Source of the DNA: Leishmania mexicana MHOM/GT/2001/U1103
Lineage: Eukaryota > Euglenozoa > Kinetoplastea > Trypanosomatida > Trypanosomatidae
Assembly: GCF_000234665.1 (NCBI RefSeq)
Contig: NC_018331.1
Location: forward strand, 991,581-1,044,075
DNA: 52,495 nucleotides
Reading direction: 5' to 3'
The notes under the pieces were generated by a model. That model did not search any database. It worked only from the letters and a program-made list of their open reading frames with translations, and was not told where the DNA came from. Both the position numbers and the translations under genes were made by a program. This document shows, in pieces, positions 36,401 to 46,495 of the stretch. Each line of letters starts with the position of its first letter. Within the stretch, counting starts at the first letter, position 1.

Positions 36401-39400
36401 TTCCGCGCCAAGGAGTACCGCGCCGTCTTCATCCAGCAGCTGCGTGAAAACAGCGAGCAGCAGGCGTACGCGATCATGCAGCTGGCCGCCAGCGTGGAGG
36501 ACTTCACCCACCTTTGCGACGACGCGCGGGCGGAGGAGTACTACGAGCGGGCCCGCGCTATCGAGGAGTCCATTCAGTCCAGCAAGGCATCTGCCGCCCT
36601 GTACGGGCGCCACGAGGAGCTCTTTGGGATGACGGTCACGACGTACCCGCAGCTGACGGAGATACAGCAGCTCTTCGAGCCGTACTTTGCGCTGTGGGAG
36701 GTGGTTTACCATTTCAACGCCGAGACGGAGCGCTGGATGAGCACCAAGATCGCGACGTTGAACCCAAGAGACGTGGATCAGAAGGTCTCGGATTGGGCGA
36801 AGCGCGTGGCGGCGCTGTCGAGGAAGATCAAGGAGCCGGAGGCGATCGAGGTGGCACGGCAACTGCGGGCGAACATCGAGCAGTTCAAGCCCCTCGTGCC
36901 GCTGCTCTATGCCCTGCGCAGCCACCTGCAGGCGGGCCACTGGCGCGCCATTTATCAACAGTGCGGCATCCCGCGTGACCAGCAGGGTTTCGGCCCCGGC
37001 GGGGTCGACAACAATGACCAGCGCACCCTCTCCGACTTTGTGCAGCTGGGCATGATGGATCACCTTACATCGATCGAGAGCGTCGCATCGGTGGCGCAGA
37101 AAACGTACGAGTTGGAGTCGGAGTTGATGAACATGGTGACGGAGTGGAAGCGGCTGGTCTTCGAGATGGAGCCGTACCAGGACACGTTCAAGCTCAAGGC
37201 GAACGATGCCATGCAGCTTACCTTGGACGAGCACATTCTCAAGACACAGTCGATGCTGGGCAAGCCCACGGTGCGGCAGACTCCTGCCCTGCAGGCACGC
37301 GTCACCCAGTGGTCCGACCAGCTGAACAACACGCAGAGCACCATGGACGAGTGGTTCCGCTGCCAGAGCACGTGGTCTTACCTGGAGCCGATCTTCGTCT
37401 CGGCTGACATCTCGCGTAGTCTGCCGGCGGAAAAAAAGATGTTCGTGGAGATCGATGATACGTGGCACGCCGTCATGGCCCGCACCCGCGCCACCCCCCA
37501 GATCATTACCCGCTGCCAGGATGACAGCCTCTACAAGACCCTCAGCAGCGCCAACACGAACCTCGAGGAGATCCTGCGCAAGCTGCAGCAGTTCCTCGAG
37601 ACGAAGCGTATGGCGTTTCCGCGGTTCTACTTTATTTCGAACGAGGAGCTGCTGCAGATCCTGTCCGACAGCCGTGACCCGTACCTCGTGCAGCCGTACC
37701 TGTGCAAGTGCTTCGAGGGCATCAAGACCCTGACCTTCGCCGACCACCACGACATGGTCGGCATGGAGTCGGCGGAGGGCGAGCGGGTGCGCTTTGTACG
37801 CACCGTCAACCCCAGCGACCACCACAACCAGGTGGAGCTGTGGCTGCAGGCTGTGGAAAACGCCATGAAGGCGACGATACGCGATCAGCTGCAGCAGGCC
37901 ATCGGTGACTACACGCAGCGCAAGCGGACGGAGTTTATCCGGGCGTGGCCGGGGCAGGTCGTCATCGCCGTTTGCTGCTTTTTTTGGACAATGGAGGCGA
38001 CACAGGCGATGGTGGCGGATGGCACGGTGGGGCTGACGACGTACTATGAGAAGTGCGCGCGGCAGCTGGACGACTTGATCCTGCTCGTGCGTGACAGCGG
38101 CCTCGGCAACGTGGCGCGGTGCACCCTTGAGGCGCTTGTCGTCATTGAGGTGCACGCCAAAGACATTCTGCGCATGCTTGGCGAGAAGGGCGTCGAATCG
38201 CCGTCGAGCTTTGACTGGCTGGCGCAGCTGCGGTACTACTGGGAGGGCGAGGAGGACAATCAACAGCTGACGGTGCAGCAGATCAACGCCTCGCTGCGGT
38301 ACGGCTACGAGTACCTTGGCAACACGGGCCGCCTCGTCATCACACCGCTGACGGATCGGTGCTACCGCACACTCATTGGGGCGCTGCACCTGAACTACGG
38401 CGGTGCGCCGGAGGGGCCGGCCGGCACCGGCAAGACAGAGACCACGAAGGACCTCGCCAAGGCGCTAGGCAAGTACTGCGTCGTGTACAACTGCTCCGAC
38501 CAGATCTCGGCCAAGGATATGGCGAAATTGTTCAGGGGGCTGACGCAGGCCGGCGCGTGGGGCTGCTTCGATGAGTTCAACCGTATCGAGATCCAGGTGC
38601 TGTCAGTGATTGCGCAGCAGATCGCGACGATTCAAGAGGCAATCATTCAGAAGCGTCCCGAGTTCATCTTCGAAGGGGCCCAGATCCGGCTGGACAGCGG
38701 GTGTGCCGTGTTCGTGACGATGAACCCCGGCTACGCCGGCCGTGCGGAGCTGCCGGACAACCTGAAGGCGCTCTTCCGGCCTGTGGCGATGATGGTGCCG
38801 AACTACGCCATGATCGGCGAGATTCAGCTCTACTCGTACGGCTTCCTGCACGGCAAGGTCCTCTCGGAGAAGATCGTGGCGACATACCGGCTGTGCTCGG
38901 AGCAGCTCTCCTCGCAGGACCACTACGACTATGGCATGCGCGCTGTGAAGGCGGTGCTGACAGCGGCGGGGCGGCTGAAGCGGGCGTACCCGATGGAGGA
39001 TGAGATGGTGCTCATGCTGCGCTCCATCCAGGACGTCAACCTGCCGAAGTTTCTGTCGCAGGATGTGGGGCTGTTCAGAGGCATCGTATCGGACCTCTTC
39101 CCAGGGGTGCAGCTGCCGGTGCCGGACTACGACGACATGCACAACGCCCTCGTCGCCGTCGCCGCGCAGGACAACCTGCAGCTAACCACGTACTTCGAGG
39201 AGAAGATCTGCCAGACGTACGAGATGATCTGTGTTCGCCACGGTATGATGCTGGTCGGCTACTCGTACGGAGGCAAGACAAAGGGGCTGCAGTCGCTCGC
39301 TGCCGCGCTGGAGGTGATGGAGCAGACAAACAAGTCGGAGCACCGCGCTCGCATGGCCATCATTAACCCCAAATCCGTCACCATGGCACAGCTGTACGGC

Positions 39401-42400
39401 AAAGTCGAGCTGTCCGGTGAGTGGACGGACGGCATCCTTTCAAGCCGCTTTCGCCAACTCGCACAGGACACGTCGGAGGACCGCGTGTGGCTCGTGCTGG
39501 ACGGTCCGGTGGACGCGGTGTGGATCGAGAACATGAACACAGTGCTGGACGATAACAAGAAGTTGTGTCTGCAAAACGGAGACATCATTCCAATGCCGAA
39601 GCGGATGAACTTGATCTTCGAGGTACAGGACCTGGCGCACGCGTCCCCCGCCACGGTGTCGCGGTGCGGTATGGTGTACGTCGAACCGCACTCGCTGGGC
39701 TGGGCCTGCCTGCTGGAGTCGTTCTTCAACACGCTGCCGCCGTTTATGACAGAGACGCCGCAGCTGGCCGACACGCTGCGCTTCCTCATCGACGTTATCA
39801 TGGCTGACATGCTCGAGGTGACGCGCAAGCGCGCCCGCTCAATCGTGCCGCAGAGCGCGAACACGCTCGTGGCGAGCTGCGCGAAGCTGCTTTCATCCTT
39901 CATGCACGGCTTCGACGAGGATGCGGCGATAGCGCAGACGGGCGGTGATGAGCGGGTGCACATGCGCAACATGGTCATGCGGGTGGAGGGGTGGTTTCTC
40001 TTCTCGCTGGTGTGGTCCGTCGGTGGATGCCTGGAGCACAAGGATCGTGAGATATTCAGCGCCGCCTTGCACAAACTCCTCGCGGCCCTGCCAGAGCGCC
40101 ACGGTAGCCGGCACAGCTTCACGCTGGCGTTGCCAGAGGCGACAACCTCGTTTTACGAGGTCCGCTTCGAGGACGGCGCGGAGGTGCGCTTGGTGAGCTG
40201 GATCGATCTGATGCCCGAGCTGACAATACAGGCGGAGAGCGAGTACCAGGACATCATCGTGCCAACGACGGAGACGGTCAAGTACTCCTTTCTCATGGAG
40301 CTCATGGTGCGTCACATGCACCCGGCGCTGCTTGTCGGCGACACGGGCACCGGCAAGACCATCCTGATGAAGGCGCTGCTGCGCGGCCTGCCGAAAGACG
40401 GTTACTCTGTCAACTTGATCCAGTTTTCCGCGCAGACCTCCGCCGGCCACCTGCAGCGCCTCATCGACAGCAACTGCGAGAAGCGCCGAAAGGGCTTTTA
40501 CGGGCCACCAATCAACAAGAAGATGATCATCTTCATCGATGACACCAACCTGCCTCAGCTTGAGGAGTACGGAGCGCAGCCGCCCATCGAGCTGCTCCGG
40601 CAGTACCTCGACCACGGGGGCTGGTACCAGCACAGTAAGGACGGTGTCGAGTTCCGTCACTTGGTGGATGCGCTGCTTCTGTGCGCTATGGGGCCGGCGG
40701 GCGGCGGTCGAAACGACATCACGCAGCGCTTTAGCCGCCACTTCAACGTCTTCAGCGTACCATCCTTCAACGAGGCGACGCTGAAGACGTTGTTTGGGCG
40801 CCTATCGGAGTGGATCTTCTCCCGCAACTTCCCGAGCGCGCTGCGCGGGATGAGTGCGCCGCTGGTGGCCGCTACGGTGGAGCTGTACACGATCCTAGTC
40901 GACAACCTCAAACCCTCGCCGGAGCGCTCGCACTACACCTTCAACCTGCGCGACGTGAGCAAGGTGTTCCAGGGCATGGACATGACCTACGCCCCAGGCA
41001 TCAAGGATGAGATGTGCCTGGCGCAGCTCTGGATGCACGAGGTGTCGCGTGCTTTCGCTGATCGCTTCATTGACGACGCCGACACGCACTGGTTCCATGA
41101 ACAGGCGAGCCGGACATGCCTAAAGCACCTCAAGTTGGATATCCGCCCGACCATGGAGGACGGCAGCCCCCTCCTCTTCTCCTCACTCGCCAACGATGAC
41201 GGACGCTACGAGCAGCTCACCGACATTGCCCACGCCCGGTCAACACTGGAGCGTAAGCAGGAGTTCTACAAAACCGCAACCCGCAGTGGCGAGCTGAACC
41301 TTGTCATCTTCAACTACGTGCTTGAGCATGTCGCCCGCATCAGCCGTGTCCTGCATCAGCCCGGCGGCCACGTGTTGCTGATCGGCGTCGGGGGCAGCGG
41401 GCGTCGCAGCTGCGCCCGCCTCGGCGCCTTCATCCAGGAGTGCGACTACCGGACGACGACGCCGGCGAAGGACTACGACCACAGCGACTTCCTTGACGAC
41501 ATCCGCCAACTCCTCCTGCAGACGGGGCAGAAGGGGTACTCGACGGCGTTCGTGCTGGCCGACTCGCAGATCATCTCCGAGACGTTCCTTGAGGACATCT
41601 GCAGCCTGCTGAACACCGGGGAAATCCCTGGGCTGTGGGACACAAAGCAGGACCGCGAGGTCTACGATAACGCTGTTGCCTCGCTGCGCGATGTCGGCCG
41701 TGCGCTCGGGCGACCCGACACGACGGAGGCGCTGCAGGAGCTCTTCGTCGAGCGGTGCCGGAAGCACCTACACGTAGTGCTGTGCTTCTCGCCGCTTGGC
41801 TCGATGCTGCGCGAGCGGCTGCGCAAGTTTCCTTCCCTCGTGAACTGCACGACGATTGACTGGTTCCAGGACTGGCCCGAGGACGGCCTTCACTCTGTCG
41901 CCGCGCGCTTTCTCGACGACGTCGACCTCTCGGAGGAAGAGCGGACGTCCATTCGGCAGATCTTTGTGCAGTACCAGCAACAGGTGCGCGAACTCAGCGT
42001 GAAATACCGTGCCGAGGCGCGGCAGCAGACCTATGTCACCCCCACGTCCTACCTCGACCTCCTCTCCACATTCGGCCGGATGCTGACGTGCAGGCGGCAG
42101 GATCTCACTTCGCAGCGAGACCGCTACGTGAATGGGCTGCGGCAGCTGAAGAAGACGGAGGACCAGGTTGAGGTGATGCAGCAGGAGCTGGCGCTGCTGA
42201 AGCCAGAGCTAGCAACAAAGCAGGCGGAGACGAGTGAGCTCATTCGCCGGGTGGAGGAGGAGAGCAAGGCTGCGGAGGAGCAGAAGGCCATCGTGGCGGT
42301 GGACGAGGCGGCGGCGAACGCGCAGGCGACGGCGGCGAAGAAGATCAAGGATGCCTCGCAGGAGAAGGTCGACGAGGCGCAGCCGCTGGTGGAGCAGGCA

Positions 42401-45400
42401 CAGCGGGCCGTGCTGGACCTCGATCCGAAGGTGCTGCAGGAGGTGAAGGCACTCAAGACGCCGCCGAAGGGTGTGAAGTATGTGATTGAGGTGCTGTGCA
42501 CGTTGCTCGGCGGTGTCTACAAGCCGAAGCCGATCCGCGACGCGCTCACCGGCAAGACGAGCGTGCCCTACTGGGAGCACGCGAAGGTGACCCTACTGAC
42601 GGCCGATTTCAAGAACACGCTGCTCAACGCGTACTCGGACATCGTTGACAACGCGCCAAACGCGCAGATCGAGGAAGTAAAGAAGAAGATGACGGACGAG
42701 ATGTTCAAGATGGAAAACATCCGCAAGACCAGCGTGGCGCTCGTCGGCGTCGCGACGTACATCAAGGCTGTGGTAGAGTACTACAAGCAGAACAAGGTCA
42801 TCAAGCCACTGTTAGCGCAGGCGGCGGCGGCACAGGCCGAGTACGACGAGGCGATGATCGGGCTGCATGCCAAGAAGGAGGAGCTGCGCATCATCACGGA
42901 GAAGCTGCAGGCACTGACGGATCGCCTCGACGGGGTGAACCGGGCCAAGCAGGAGCTCGAGAACCGCGTCCGCGACACGGACACGAAGCTGACGCGTGCG
43001 AAGAAACTGATCGAGGGCCTCGGCGGCGAGAAGGCGCGCTTCGCCCACGAGTCGAAGCGCTACGAGGAGGAGCTCTTGTACGTTGTTGGCAACGTCGTCG
43101 TCAGCGCCGGCATCGTCGCGTACATGGGGCCGTTCCTGCACAACTACCGCATGCAGATCATCGGTAAGTGGCGCGACATGTGCGAGGCGCAGCAGCTGCG
43201 CGTGTCGGCTGACTACACCTTCGAGAAGTTCTGCGGCAACTCGATCCACATTCAGGAGTGGAAGCTGCAGCAGCTGCCCTCTGACCCCTTCTCCGTCGAC
43301 AACGCCGTCATCCTGAGCAACTCGAATCGGTGGCCGCTGATGGTGGACCCGCAGCAGCAGGCGAACCGCTGGATCCGCAGCCGCGAACGCGACAGCGGCC
43401 TCGTCGTCGTGCGCCTCTTTGAGAAGGATTACCTGCGCACGATCCGGCAGGCCATAATGGACGGCCACCCGGTGCTGCTGGAGAACGTTGAGGAAACGCT
43501 CGATCCGATGCTGGAGAACTTGCTGCTGAAGCGGATCACCAAGGAAGGGTCGATGTGGGTCATGCACCTCGGCGAGGCGGTGGAGTGGAACGAGAAATTC
43601 CGCTTCTACATAACGACGAAGCTGCCGCGGCCGCACTACCTACCCGAGGTGAGCGCGAAGGTGACTCTCATCAACTTCCGCATCACCGAGCAGGGTCTGC
43701 AGGACCAGCTGCTGCAGCGCGTTATGTTGTCTGAGCGGCGCGAGGTGGAGGAGAAGAAGCAGGCGCTGACGCTTGAGGCCGCCGCCAACCAGGCCGGCCT
43801 CAAGGCGACGGAGGACCGCATCCTCGCCATCTTGTCCACCGAAGGCAACATCCTTGAGAGCGAAGCGGCCATCGAGGAGCTCGACAGCTCGAAGGAGCAG
43901 AGCGACCGCATCGAGAAGCGGCAGGAGGAGATCGACGCGATGGAGCGCATCAGCGACCGCACCCGAAACCTCTTCGTGCCGGTGGCGCACCTCGGCGCCA
44001 TCCTCTTCTTCTGCGTCACTGAGCTGGCGAACATCGACCCCATGTACCAGCACTCGCTCCAGTCGTACATGGTCATATTTCAGGAGGCGCTGGCGAGCAG
44101 CGCCAGATCGAGCAAGGTGGAGGAGCGCACGGATGCGATCAACACCACCTTCAAGCGAAGTCTGTACCAGCGTATCTGTCGCGCCCTCTTCGCGCGCGAC
44201 CAGCTCCTCTTCTCCTTCATTATGTCACTGAAGATGTTCGCCGTGGATGCGGTGCTGCTGCGCTGGCTGCTGACCGGCGGCACCGAGGAGGACGAACGCG
44301 CCGCTGCCGTGGAGAATCCGTTCACGTGGATGGCAGAGCCGAGTTGGCGGCTGCTGCAGCGGGCGAGCACGCAGCTGTCCGGCTTCGAGAACCTCATCGA
44401 GGATGTGCGGCAGAACGAGATGTTCTTCATGGACTACTACGAGTCGTCGAGCCCACTGGAGCTAAAGCTGCCCGGGGAGCTGCAGAGCATGCCGAGCATC
44501 GCGAAGATGGTGCTGGTGCGGTGCCTACGCATGGACAAGGTAGTTCCCGCCATCCGCGCGTACGTTTTCGAGACACTGGGTGAATTCTTTGTGGAGCCGC
44601 CGCTCTACGCGCTGGAGACAGTCGTGGAGGAGCTCGCTTACGACCCGTCCGTGCCGATCATTCTTGTGCTTTCGCCCGGCGCCGATCCCAACGCCGAGCT
44701 GGACCGCGTCGCCGAGCTGCGAGGCATGTTTCCGAACAAGCTCTTCAAGCTGTCCCTTGGCCAGGGCCAAAACGTGCCGGCCTGCGCCCTCATCGAAGCG
44801 GGTACGAAGAGCGGCCACTGGGTGCTCCTGCAGAACTGCCATCTCTACGCCGACTTCATGCCGCAGCTGTCGCGCATGATCGAGGACTACAGCGACGTCG
44901 CGGCGAAGGAGCGGCTGCACCGCGACTACCGGCTGTGGCTGACATCTCTGCCAAGCGAGGTGTTCCCGGTCGCGATTCTGCAGAACGGCGTCAAGCTGGT
45001 GCAGGAGCCGCCGAAGGGGCTCAAAAGCAACCTCATGCAGTCGTACCTCTCCGACCCCGTGGCGGACGCCGAGTTCTTTGGGGCCGCCCGCATGCCGGAG
45101 GTGTGGCACAAACTGCTCTTCGGACTGTGCTTCTTCCACGCGGTGGTGCAGGAACGTCGGCAATACGGGCCGCTCGGCTGGAGCCGCCCGTACGAGTTCA
45201 ACGACACGGATCGCCGCATCAGCGTGCGCCAGCTGCAGATGCTCCTGAATGAGAACGAGCTCGTGCCGTACGAGGCGCTTCTGTATCTCATCGGCGAGTG
45301 CAACTACGGCGGACGTGTGACAGATGACTGGGACCGGCGTTGCCTGCTGGCCACGCTCGAGGTCTACCTCACCCCGTCCATCCTAGAGGACAACTACGTC

Positions 45401-46495
45401 TTCTGCGACGACGCGCAGGAGTATTTTGCGCCGCCGTTTGGGGAGTACAGCACCTACCTCGCCTACATCCAGTCCCTGCCTGCGCAGCAGCCTCCCACTG
45501 TCTTCGGTTTGCATGAGAACGCCGACATCACGAAGGACGAACGGGATGCTCGCTTCCTGCTCGACGCCACCCTCAGCACGCAGCCGCGCGACGCGGCACC
45601 GGCGGCCGGCAGCAGCAGCGGTGGTGGCAACGAGGCAGATCCCAAGACGATGGTGAAGACGCTGGCCGCGGATGTGCTGCACCGCCTGCCGCCACTCTTC
45701 GACATTGAGGCAATCCAGGCCCGCTACCCGATCGACTACGCCCAGTCCATGAACACGGTGTTGCTGCAGGAGGCGATACGCTACAACCGTCTCCTCGCCG
45801 TCGTGCGCGCCTCGCTGGCGGATGTGCAAGATGCCATCAGCGGTAAAGTGGTAATGAGCAGCGAGCTGGAGCAGGTGTTTATCAGCATGTACGACGGCAA
45901 AGTGCCGGAGGTTTGGAAGCGCCGTTCCTACCCTTCGCTGAAGCCGTTCGGTGCGTACGTCAGTGACCTCATCGCGCGCCTGCAGTTCCTGCGCACATGG
46001 TACGAGGCGGGGCCACCGCCACTGTTCTGGTTGAGTGGCTTCTTCTTTACACAGTCTTTCCTGACGGGTGTGACGCAGAACTACGCCCGCAAGCACAAGA
46101 TCGAGATCGACAAGCTTGTGTGGGAGTTCACGGTCATGCCGGCCTCGGCAGAGACCTTCACTGAGACCCCGGAGGATGGCTGCTACGTGCACGGACTTTT
46201 TCTTGAAGGGGCTGACTGGTCGTACGACGGCGGTGTCCTCGCGGAGAGCAAGCCGAAGGAGTTGTATGTCGCCTTTCCAGTGCTGAAGCTGTCGCCCGCG
46301 CTGCCGGAGGAGGTGGTGCAGTGCCCCATCTACCACTGCCCTTGCTACAAGACGACCGACCGCCGCGGCGTGCTCTCGACGACGGGGCACTCGACCAATT
46401 TTATCCTTACCGTAAACCTCCCCCGCGACACGCATGAGTCGGAGAGCCACTGGGTGCTGCGCGGCACGGCGCTCTTCACGCAACTCGAGTACTAG
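33482..46495 (+). CDS. Axonemal dynein heavy chain (inner-arm type likely)
   Basis: 4337 aa, a full-length dynein motor. The tail/linker (1 to about 1600) carries an unusual small beta-rich segment at about 267-307 (WRTCRVREYDE then FYVQWTDGTGRW). AAA1 has Walker A GPAGTGKTETTKD (about 1645) and Walker B GCFDEFNRI (about 1694), the site that drives movement. AAA2 (GYSYGGKT, about 1925), AAA3 (GDTGTGKT, about 2285) and AAA4 (GVGGSGRRS, about 2634, with Arg replacing the Walker Lys) follow. The stalk coiled coils (about 2880-2980 and 3110-3200) bracket the microtubule-binding domain. AAA5 begins near 3210 and AAA6 follows. The C-terminal domain shows GLFLEGADW and LSTTGHSTNF and ends RGTALFTQLEY. 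These ends fit axonemal, not cytoplasmic, dynein. The single-headed inner-arm group (DNAH1/3/6/7/12) seems closest by eye, at low confidence. It should act in the flagellum. Confidence 0.98.
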   Translation: MSVSPHPPGGNGRAAVLSPLPSTTAAAAAANDVSAVSVQSDAHHCFVTSQRLRDIEAPLMEHLALKRYAHSSAGVGATMAKSQRAPRHTAVPAPSSGMQQRGADPAAPLRKVRVPCAIQRLLDMHTSLALSSGVSPLATQQHKILPHPPAATILSATPDCAVHERVGLLYHPLAAARTAYAETEVRPSSIGAGAATVADATAVAPFAMAATAAENKTYFALADFDAADEDPRTPAEWLAMGSNDEGGTPATSRFFKTTGPGGGTVVWRTCRVREYDEARQLFYVQWTDGTGRWTRRLNIRFDAEDVGRWEARVRRADDYRSDTEAAMREALYIDSIPNACVTAMEEAQMEQVLRNVATRFPVAQLHTIQQRTEEAEATYYRAMKLAVHTYMMRGAAEQERLQIANLPRAGAPAQPSLRDLRGTLDTPSPNFLAARAYLAENCFQVHALIQDTLHSLHTLWFSYTPKLLSVSHYPGSALPLRLPFFVSTQEEHGVAVGERLKGEWTSTVQSTVQNNLDAYFNFYDDNMARYEASRMCRFVRLVNCMMRSQLRELTMASLESYTAYLEKYVVVCANAADSDDAAAAIVKVLPEDVAERAYWAERIAQLEARQAAEKERRAAEQKVAPKKRRSNTAAAAAPNGEAEEASSEHLLWCLGTPPVTESLTQRVVQLIQRINGLRPLFYTKLVVASPLSSKPPLQRSSQVAGDDEGDAAECAIVLDPPVDEIERCVLRVVARCLEHSNEVAAMGDQLFPLLEMAPAYLRPLGADETEVVAVRERVLAVLRGNRDAPLQLVQMYREFEYLATANVEEVIQATLEHVEALEEVDLLLERLSRDRRRLGERTPNTVTFELYAVDCCELKAALTARAVQLQQALLEAVATRLAEECAGVLSAYEAINAELTVEPTTPEELQTMRAALAAVAAREAAIQVIFQHVTEGNELLLRYGYLVPHDEFVHYWEAYEWPKRLAQFVEDRNFRAKEYRAVFIQQLRENSEQQAYAIMQLAASVEDFTHLCDDARAEEYYERARAIEESIQSSKASAALYGRHEELFGMTVTTYPQLTEIQQLFEPYFALWEVVYHFNAETERWMSTKIATLNPRDVDQKVSDWAKRVAALSRKIKEPEAIEVARQLRANIEQFKPLVPLLYALRSHLQAGHWRAIYQQCGIPRDQQGFGPGGVDNNDQRTLSDFVQLGMMDHLTSIESVASVAQKTYELESELMNMVTEWKRLVFEMEPYQDTFKLKANDAMQLTLDEHILKTQSMLGKPTVRQTPALQARVTQWSDQLNNTQSTMDEWFRCQSTWSYLEPIFVSADISRSLPAEKKMFVEIDDTWHAVMARTRATPQIITRCQDDSLYKTLSSANTNLEEILRKLQQFLETKRMAFPRFYFISNEELLQILSDSRDPYLVQPYLCKCFEGIKTLTFADHHDMVGMESAEGERVRFVRTVNPSDHHNQVELWLQAVENAMKATIRDQLQQAIGDYTQRKRTEFIRAWPGQVVIAVCCFFWTMEATQAMVADGTVGLTTYYEKCARQLDDLILLVRDSGLGNVARCTLEALVVIEVHAKDILRMLGEKGVESPSSFDWLAQLRYYWEGEEDNQQLTVQQINASLRYGYEYLGNTGRLVITPLTDRCYRTLIGALHLNYGGAPEGPAGTGKTETTKDLAKALGKYCVVYNCSDQISAKDMAKLFRGLTQAGAWGCFDEFNRIEIQVLSVIAQQIATIQEAIIQKRPEFIFEGAQIRLDSGCAVFVTMNPGYAGRAELPDNLKALFRPVAMMVPNYAMIGEIQLYSYGFLHGKVLSEKIVATYRLCSEQLSSQDHYDYGMRAVKAVLTAAGRLKRAYPMEDEMVLMLRSIQDVNLPKFLSQDVGLFRGIVSDLFPGVQLPVPDYDDMHNALVAVAAQDNLQLTTYFEEKICQTYEMICVRHGMMLVGYSYGGKTKGLQSLAAALEVMEQTNKSEHRARMAIINPKSVTMAQLYGKVELSGEWTDGILSSRFRQLAQDTSEDRVWLVLDGPVDAVWIENMNTVLDDNKKLCLQNGDIIPMPKRMNLIFEVQDLAHASPATVSRCGMVYVEPHSLGWACLLESFFNTLPPFMTETPQLADTLRFLIDVIMADMLEVTRKRARSIVPQSANTLVASCAKLLSSFMHGFDEDAAIAQTGGDERVHMRNMVMRVEGWFLFSLVWSVGGCLEHKDREIFSAALHKLLAALPERHGSRHSFTLALPEATTSFYEVRFEDGAEVRLVSWIDLMPELTIQAESEYQDIIVPTTETVKYSFLMELMVRHMHPALLVGDTGTGKTILMKALLRGLPKDGYSVNLIQFSAQTSAGHLQRLIDSNCEKRRKGFYGPPINKKMIIFIDDTNLPQLEEYGAQPPIELLRQYLDHGGWYQHSKDGVEFRHLVDALLLCAMGPAGGGRNDITQRFSRHFNVFSVPSFNEATLKTLFGRLSEWIFSRNFPSALRGMSAPLVAATVELYTILVDNLKPSPERSHYTFNLRDVSKVFQGMDMTYAPGIKDEMCLAQLWMHEVSRAFADRFIDDADTHWFHEQASRTCLKHLKLDIRPTMEDGSPLLFSSLANDDGRYEQLTDIAHARSTLERKQEFYKTATRSGELNLVIFNYVLEHVARISRVLHQPGGHVLLIGVGGSGRRSCARLGAFIQECDYRTTTPAKDYDHSDFLDDIRQLLLQTGQKGYSTAFVLADSQIISETFLEDICSLLNTGEIPGLWDTKQDREVYDNAVASLRDVGRALGRPDTTEALQELFVERCRKHLHVVLCFSPLGSMLRERLRKFPSLVNCTTIDWFQDWPEDGLHSVAARFLDDVDLSEEERTSIRQIFVQYQQQVRELSVKYRAEARQQTYVTPTSYLDLLSTFGRMLTCRRQDLTSQRDRYVNGLRQLKKTEDQVEVMQQELALLKPELATKQAETSELIRRVEEESKAAEEQKAIVAVDEAAANAQATAAKKIKDASQEKVDEAQPLVEQAQRAVLDLDPKVLQEVKALKTPPKGVKYVIEVLCTLLGGVYKPKPIRDALTGKTSVPYWEHAKVTLLTADFKNTLLNAYSDIVDNAPNAQIEEVKKKMTDEMFKMENIRKTSVALVGVATYIKAVVEYYKQNKVIKPLLAQAAAAQAEYDEAMIGLHAKKEELRIITEKLQALTDRLDGVNRAKQELENRVRDTDTKLTRAKKLIEGLGGEKARFAHESKRYEEELLYVVGNVVVSAGIVAYMGPFLHNYRMQIIGKWRDMCEAQQLRVSADYTFEKFCGNSIHIQEWKLQQLPSDPFSVDNAVILSNSNRWPLMVDPQQQANRWIRSRERDSGLVVVRLFEKDYLRTIRQAIMDGHPVLLENVEETLDPMLENLLLKRITKEGSMWVMHLGEAVEWNEKFRFYITTKLPRPHYLPEVSAKVTLINFRITEQGLQDQLLQRVMLSERREVEEKKQALTLEAAANQAGLKATEDRILAILSTEGNILESEAAIEELDSSKEQSDRIEKRQEEIDAMERISDRTRNLFVPVAHLGAILFFCVTELANIDPMYQHSLQSYMVIFQEALASSARSSKVEERTDAINTTFKRSLYQRICRALFARDQLLFSFIMSLKMFAVDAVLLRWLLTGGTEEDERAAAVENPFTWMAEPSWRLLQRASTQLSGFENLIEDVRQNEMFFMDYYESSSPLELKLPGELQSMPSIAKMVLVRCLRMDKVVPAIRAYVFETLGEFFVEPPLYALETVVEELAYDPSVPIILVLSPGADPNAELDRVAELRGMFPNKLFKLSLGQGQNVPACALIEAGTKSGHWVLLQNCHLYADFMPQLSRMIEDYSDVAAKERLHRDYRLWLTSLPSEVFPVAILQNGVKLVQEPPKGLKSNLMQSYLSDPVADAEFFGAARMPEVWHKLLFGLCFFHAVVQERRQYGPLGWSRPYEFNDTDRRISVRQLQMLLNENELVPYEALLYLIGECNYGGRVTDDWDRRCLLATLEVYLTPSILEDNYVFCDDAQEYFAPPFGEYSTYLAYIQSLPAQQPPTVFGLHENADITKDERDARFLLDATLSTQPRDAAPAAGSSSGGGNEADPKTMVKTLAADVLHRLPPLFDIEAIQARYPIDYAQSMNTVLLQEAIRYNRLLAVVRASLADVQDAISGKVVMSSELEQVFISMYDGKVPEVWKRRSYPSLKPFGAYVSDLIARLQFLRTWYEAGPPPLFWLSGFFFTQSFLTGVTQNYARKHKIEIDKLVWEFTVMPASAETFTETPEDGCYVHGLFLEGADWSYDGGVLAESKPKELYVAFPVLKLSPALPEEVVQCPIYHCPCYKTTDRRGVLSTTGHSTNFILTVNLPRDTHESESHWVLRGTALFTQLEY

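Noticed and set aside
35738..38389. 883-codon open frame on the - strand inside the dynein gene
   Set aside because: Antisense shadow of a very long GC-rich coding sequence. The + strand frame contains clear dynein domains; the translation of this one is Leu/Val/His/Arg-rich with no recognisable domain.
41384..41410. Lys to Arg in the AAA4 Walker A of the dynein as a special loss
   Set aside because: As far as I recall, many axonemal dyneins carry Arg here, so it is described in the gene entry but not reported as unusual.
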